From positions 253,765 through 317,764 of the forward strand of contig CAJNDS010002444.1 in assembly GCA_905221605.1 (NCBI GenBank): a stretch of DNA of 64,000 nucleotides. Reading direction: 5' to 3'. This DNA comes from Symbiodinium natans (Eukaryota; Sar; Dinophyceae; Suessiales; Symbiodiniaceae). The translations under genes and the position numbers were made by a program. Below are positions 61,438 to 64,000 of this stretch, piece by piece; position 1 is the stretch's first letter; every line of letters starts with the position of its first letter. The notes under the pieces are model-generated. The model searched no databases. It worked only from the letters and a program-made list of their open reading frames with translations, and had not been told where the DNA came from.

Positions 61438-61571
61438 CAAGTTAAAACACCTAGAATTAGCCCATCGATGCGCTTTTGGCGCCCTAAACGCGGAACCCTA
61501 AACCCGAAAAAACCTCAAACCCTAAAACCTTTTTTGGGGGGGAGGGAAACCCTAAGCCCTGTCGCCTGAAG

Positions 61572-61632
61572 GAAGTGAAAGCCGAGACAGCGCGCATGCT
61601 GCAGTTGGTGGGCAAAGTCCGTCGCACCCTTG
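61572..61632 (+). CDS. Exon-like island, unknown product
   Basis: 61 nt after acceptor cctgaAG|, donor G|GTGGGT. It reads EVKAETARMLQLVGKVRRTL. Strongly protein-like. Confidence 0.7.
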
Positions 61633-61901
61633 GTGGGTTTAGGGTTAAGAGTTCAGGGTTTCGGGTTTAGGGTTTAGGGTGTAGGGTTCAGGGTTTAGGG
61701 TTTAGGGTTCAACTTGTAGGGCGGGGGTCTGCCGGGCGGGAAGACTTGGGGCGAAGGGTTGGATTGCCATGTCTACATTGGATGGGGCGGTAGTGGCGAC
61801 TTGCCCACAACATAGTGACGCGACTTGATCCTGAAAACCCTAAATCCTGCAACCCTAACACCTAACCCCAAAACCCTAAAACCCTAGAATCCTTCTAAGA
61901 G

Positions 61902-61940
61902 GGCCTGCGGTGGTTTTCGGCCGTGGCCCTTTGGCTTCGC
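61902..61940 (+). CDS. Hydrophobic exon, 13 codons, canonical donor
   Basis: Phase 0 at both ends, acceptor cttctaagAG|, donor CGC|GTAAGT. It reads GLRWFSAVALWLR. It joins in frame to 62017, giving a combined hydrophobic segment. Confidence 0.65.
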
Positions 61941-62016
61941 GTAAGTACGAATAGTATCCCCTTATGGTCCCCGTGTATAAGTACGCTATACAATAGCCTG
62001 TGTCCCGCCCTCACAG
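61941..62016 (+). other. Short intron, 76 bp
   Basis: GTAAGT...cgccctcacAG|. Canonical ends; contains CCCCTTATGGTCCCCGTG, also seen near 22880. No telomere-like units. Confidence 0.6.
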
Positions 62017-62050
62017 GTAGGACTGACGGGTTTCGCAGTTTGGGTCCAGG
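62017..62050 (+). CDS. Hydrophobic exon following a 76-bp intron
   Basis: After acceptor ccctcacAG|, donor G|GTTCAG. It reads VGLTGFAVWVQ in phase with 61902-61940. Together they may form a membrane helix. Confidence 0.6.
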
Positions 62051-62237
62051 GTTCAGGGTTTATCAAGGGGTTAAGACTCGTACCTTGAAGGTTGTGCCCC
62101 TAAAGGTTCCCCTTAATCTGCTCCTCACATGGCCCTTCTATCCCCTTAGGGATCTTTTAAGAGGTTCCACAAACCCTAAACCCTAAGCCCTAAGCCCTAA
62201 ACCCTAAACCCTAAACCCTAAACGGTTCAACCTCAAG

Positions 62238-62323
62238 GGTCCAAGGTACAACTCCCAGAGTTTAGCGCCAGTGTGTCGCGATCCTTTCTGGATTGAATCC
62301 TTGATCTTGCAACCGCTGTACAG
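62238..62323 (+). CDS. Exon-like island with GC donor
   Basis: 86 nt after acceptor acctcaAG|, donor CAG|GCAGAA. It reads GPRYNSQSLAPVCRDPFWIE then SLILQPLY. Strongly protein-like. C-rich arrays on both sides. Confidence 0.65.
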
Positions 62324-62633
62324 GCAGAAGAGGATCCCTAACCCTAAACCCTAAACCCTAAACCCTAAACCCTAAACCCTAAACCCTAAACCCCAAACCT
62401 CGAATGCGAAACCCCAAGTTCTGTCTCAACCAATGCTGGAGATGTGCAGGGGGTTCAGGGTCTTGGAAGGGTTGCAGGGTTCAGGCGTTGATGGTTTTAG
62501 CGAATTAGGGTTCTAGGGGGATCAGGTTCCATTTGACAAGTCTGTTAGAATTCGGCTTAATGCTGTGCTCTTTTTATGCCCATATGAAGACCTGAATCCT
62601 CTGATTTCGTTGTCATGTTCTTGGTTCGATCAG

Positions 62634-62696
62634 GCCCGATCCTCAGATGCAAAACGATACACCACGCGGAAAGCTGGTGTTTCCGGCAAATTTAGA
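62634..62696 (+). CDS. Exon-like island, 21 codons
   Basis: Phase 0 at both ends, acceptor ttcgatcAG|, donor AGA|GTTCAG. It reads ARSSDAKRYTTRKAGVSGKF then R. Confidence 0.5.
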
Positions 62697-62962
62697 GTTC
62701 AGGGTTTAGGGTTTCGGGCTGCTGCTTCAAGCCATCGAAGTTCCGAATCTGAGATGGGGGCATGCGCTGTCTGCACCAGCACGGCTTCAAGTAGGAAGGG
62801 GTCGGCGTCCCGTTTGCTATTTTTCAAACAGCATTCTTGTTCATGTTTGTGCGGCGTGCAAATGCAAACTTAATTGCTGTTGCTGCTGCTAGGGTTTAGG
62901 GTTTAGGGTTTGGGGGTTCGGGTTTCGGGTTTCGGGTTTAGAGTTCAGGGTTCAGGGTTCAG

Positions 62963-63004
62963 GTTCGGAAAACGTGACCTTGTCCCTCTTCTTGGCTAAG
63001 GAAG
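62963..63004 (+). CDS. Exon-like island, unknown product
   Basis: 42 nt after acceptor gggttcAG|, donor AAG|GTGTGT. It reads SENVTLSLFLAKE. If unspliced the frame stays open to a TAG at 63130. Confidence 0.55.
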
Positions 63005-63353
63005 GTGTGTTAGTGTCTAACAGTGGCCTCTTAGTCAGCAGTGAGCTTTGCTGCTCTGTTGCTTGCCGTCTTGTTCAAGCTGTGTGCCGTGCGACAGCAT
63101 CGTTCAAAGCCCTTGCTCCGTGCCTGCGGTAGCGCTCCGCGTTCTCGCCAAGTGAAAATTAGCCTCAAGCTCTTACTAAACCCTGAACCTTCCCTAAAAC
63201 CTTCTTGACAGCCCAGTGGTGCCTTTTCCTTTCTTTGGGTTCAAGGCTCCCTGATAAAGTAACCAGCCCGGAAAAGGGTGCCCTTATTATAACACGGTTA
63301 CCCGGTTACCAAGCCTGAAGCTCAGAGCAATAAAGCATCGACCGCGGACCCAG

Positions 63354-63624
63354 GATTCGTGCACTTTGTCTGACTTCACTTGCCGGTGTTGTTTAAGAGG
63401 AAACTTGGGAATCCGGTGCCCGATGCCCCTGTTCATAGCCCATGAAAAATATAAATGGTTACACCGAACATGTCAGCGCCAGAATGTTGCTCATGCTGAA
63501 GTTGCGAAGATCTCGGGGTCTGCCAGGGCGCACAGTGCTTTGAGGATTTTCAAGGTGATCGTCCCGACCCAATTGCGTTCTGAAAGGCAGGAGCTTGACA
63601 TAAACAGCGTTTCAGAAAAGACAG
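63354..63624 (+). CDS. Longest single exon; PARP-type zinc-finger-like
   Basis: Acceptor ggacccAG|, donor CAG|GTGCGC, 271 nt; the frame stays open to TAG at 63702 if unspliced. It begins DSCTLSDFTCRCCLRGNLGI. It has CxxC (CRCC), then 23 residues, then HRTC, with KWLH before the last Cys and later ISGSARAHSALRIF. The spacing C-x2-C-x23-H-x2-C with an aromatic two before the His resembles PARP-type zinc fingers, which bind nicked DNA. The assignment is by eye only. Ordinary codon use, no telomere-like repeats within 150 bp. Confidence 0.6.
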
Positions 63625-63855
63625 GTGCGCTGGGGCAGATCGCGTGGCATGAGGCTATCTGGGCATTTCCCACAACAGGACTACCCCTTACATGCCCCAA
63701 ATAGAATAGAATCCCTTCAAGGGACCCCCCAAAAGGTACCCGGGTACCCTATTTTCGACAGTGCTGTCATGAGGTTGCATCCTGTCGATGTACGCGCAGA
63801 TCCTGTGCCAGGACAAGTCCGCAACCACTGGCTTAGGGTTTAGGATTTAGGTTTA

Positions 63856-64000
63856 GGGTTTTAGGGTCTTAGGGTTTTAGGGTTTTAGGGTTTTAGGGTT
63901 TTAGGGTTCTAGGGTTTTAGGGTTTTTAGGGTTTTAGGGTTTTAGGGTTTTAGGGTTTTTGGGTTTTAGGGTTTTAGGGTTTTAGGGTTTTAGGGTTTTA
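63856..64000. repeat. 8-bp variant array (TTTTAGGG)n at window end
   Basis: About 17 octamer units reaching the window edge. Confidence 0.95.

Overview
The window looks like nuclear DNA of a eukaryote with plant/alveolate-type telomere repeats (TTTAGGG), most likely a dinoflagellate. The grounds are: (i) hundreds of interstitial TTTAGGG/CCCTAAA units across all 64 kb; (ii) about 90 short GC-rich islands that read as coding exons and are bounded by AG acceptors and GT or GC donors; (iii) one better preserved gene combining a ubiquitin-like N-terminus with FNIP-type 22-residue repeats. The dinoflagellate call is an inference. I saw no rRNA, tRNA, CRISPR, operon or intact transposase gene.

Layout. 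Almost every 300-1500 bp the same motif recurs: a C-rich (CCCTAAA)n array, an exon-like island of about 25-170 bp, then a G-rich (TTTAGGG)n array, a spacer, and the next C-rich array. Read on the + strand, introns therefore tend to begin with GGGTTTA repeats and end with CCCTAAA repeats, so intron ends are inverted repeats of telomere sequence. Several donors are the array itself (|GTTTAGGG) and several acceptors are a degenerate last repeat (ccctAG|, ccctcAG|, ccctgAG|). Roughly half of the islands have the exact C-exon-G arrangement; the rest have C/C, G/G or G/C flanks. Intron interiors carry short non-coding inverted-repeat elements in at least six families. In the best cases (26640-26785, 33895-33979, 6401) the element ends are the splice sites, and in two of these the flanking frames join in phase. 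This is introner behaviour.

Regions. 1-11.3 kb: arrays with about 17 exon islands and a 68-bp x4 tandem repeat. 11.4-13.0 kb: two-exon Ubl + FNIP-repeat gene, lying between a G-rich and a C-rich array, whose last donor runs straight into a CCCTAAA array. 13.8-14.9 kb: tandem long palindromes and an AT-rich degenerate repeat. 15-46 kb: the densest run of exon islands, nearly all on +, with two probable - strand exons and one ambiguous. 46.6-48.1 kb: GGGCCAAG minisatellite and a GC-rich duplicated block. 48.3-63 kb: more exon islands, including tandem hydrophobic exons at 61.9-62.05 kb. 63.35-63.6 kb: the longest single exon, with a PARP-type zinc-finger-like pattern.

Most exon islands cannot be assigned a product; they are too short for family recognition by eye. 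Whether they belong to one very long gene or several cannot be decided without transcripts. Exon limits were set by hand from AG/GT/GC sites and frame, so ends may be off by a few bases and some frames are uncertain.
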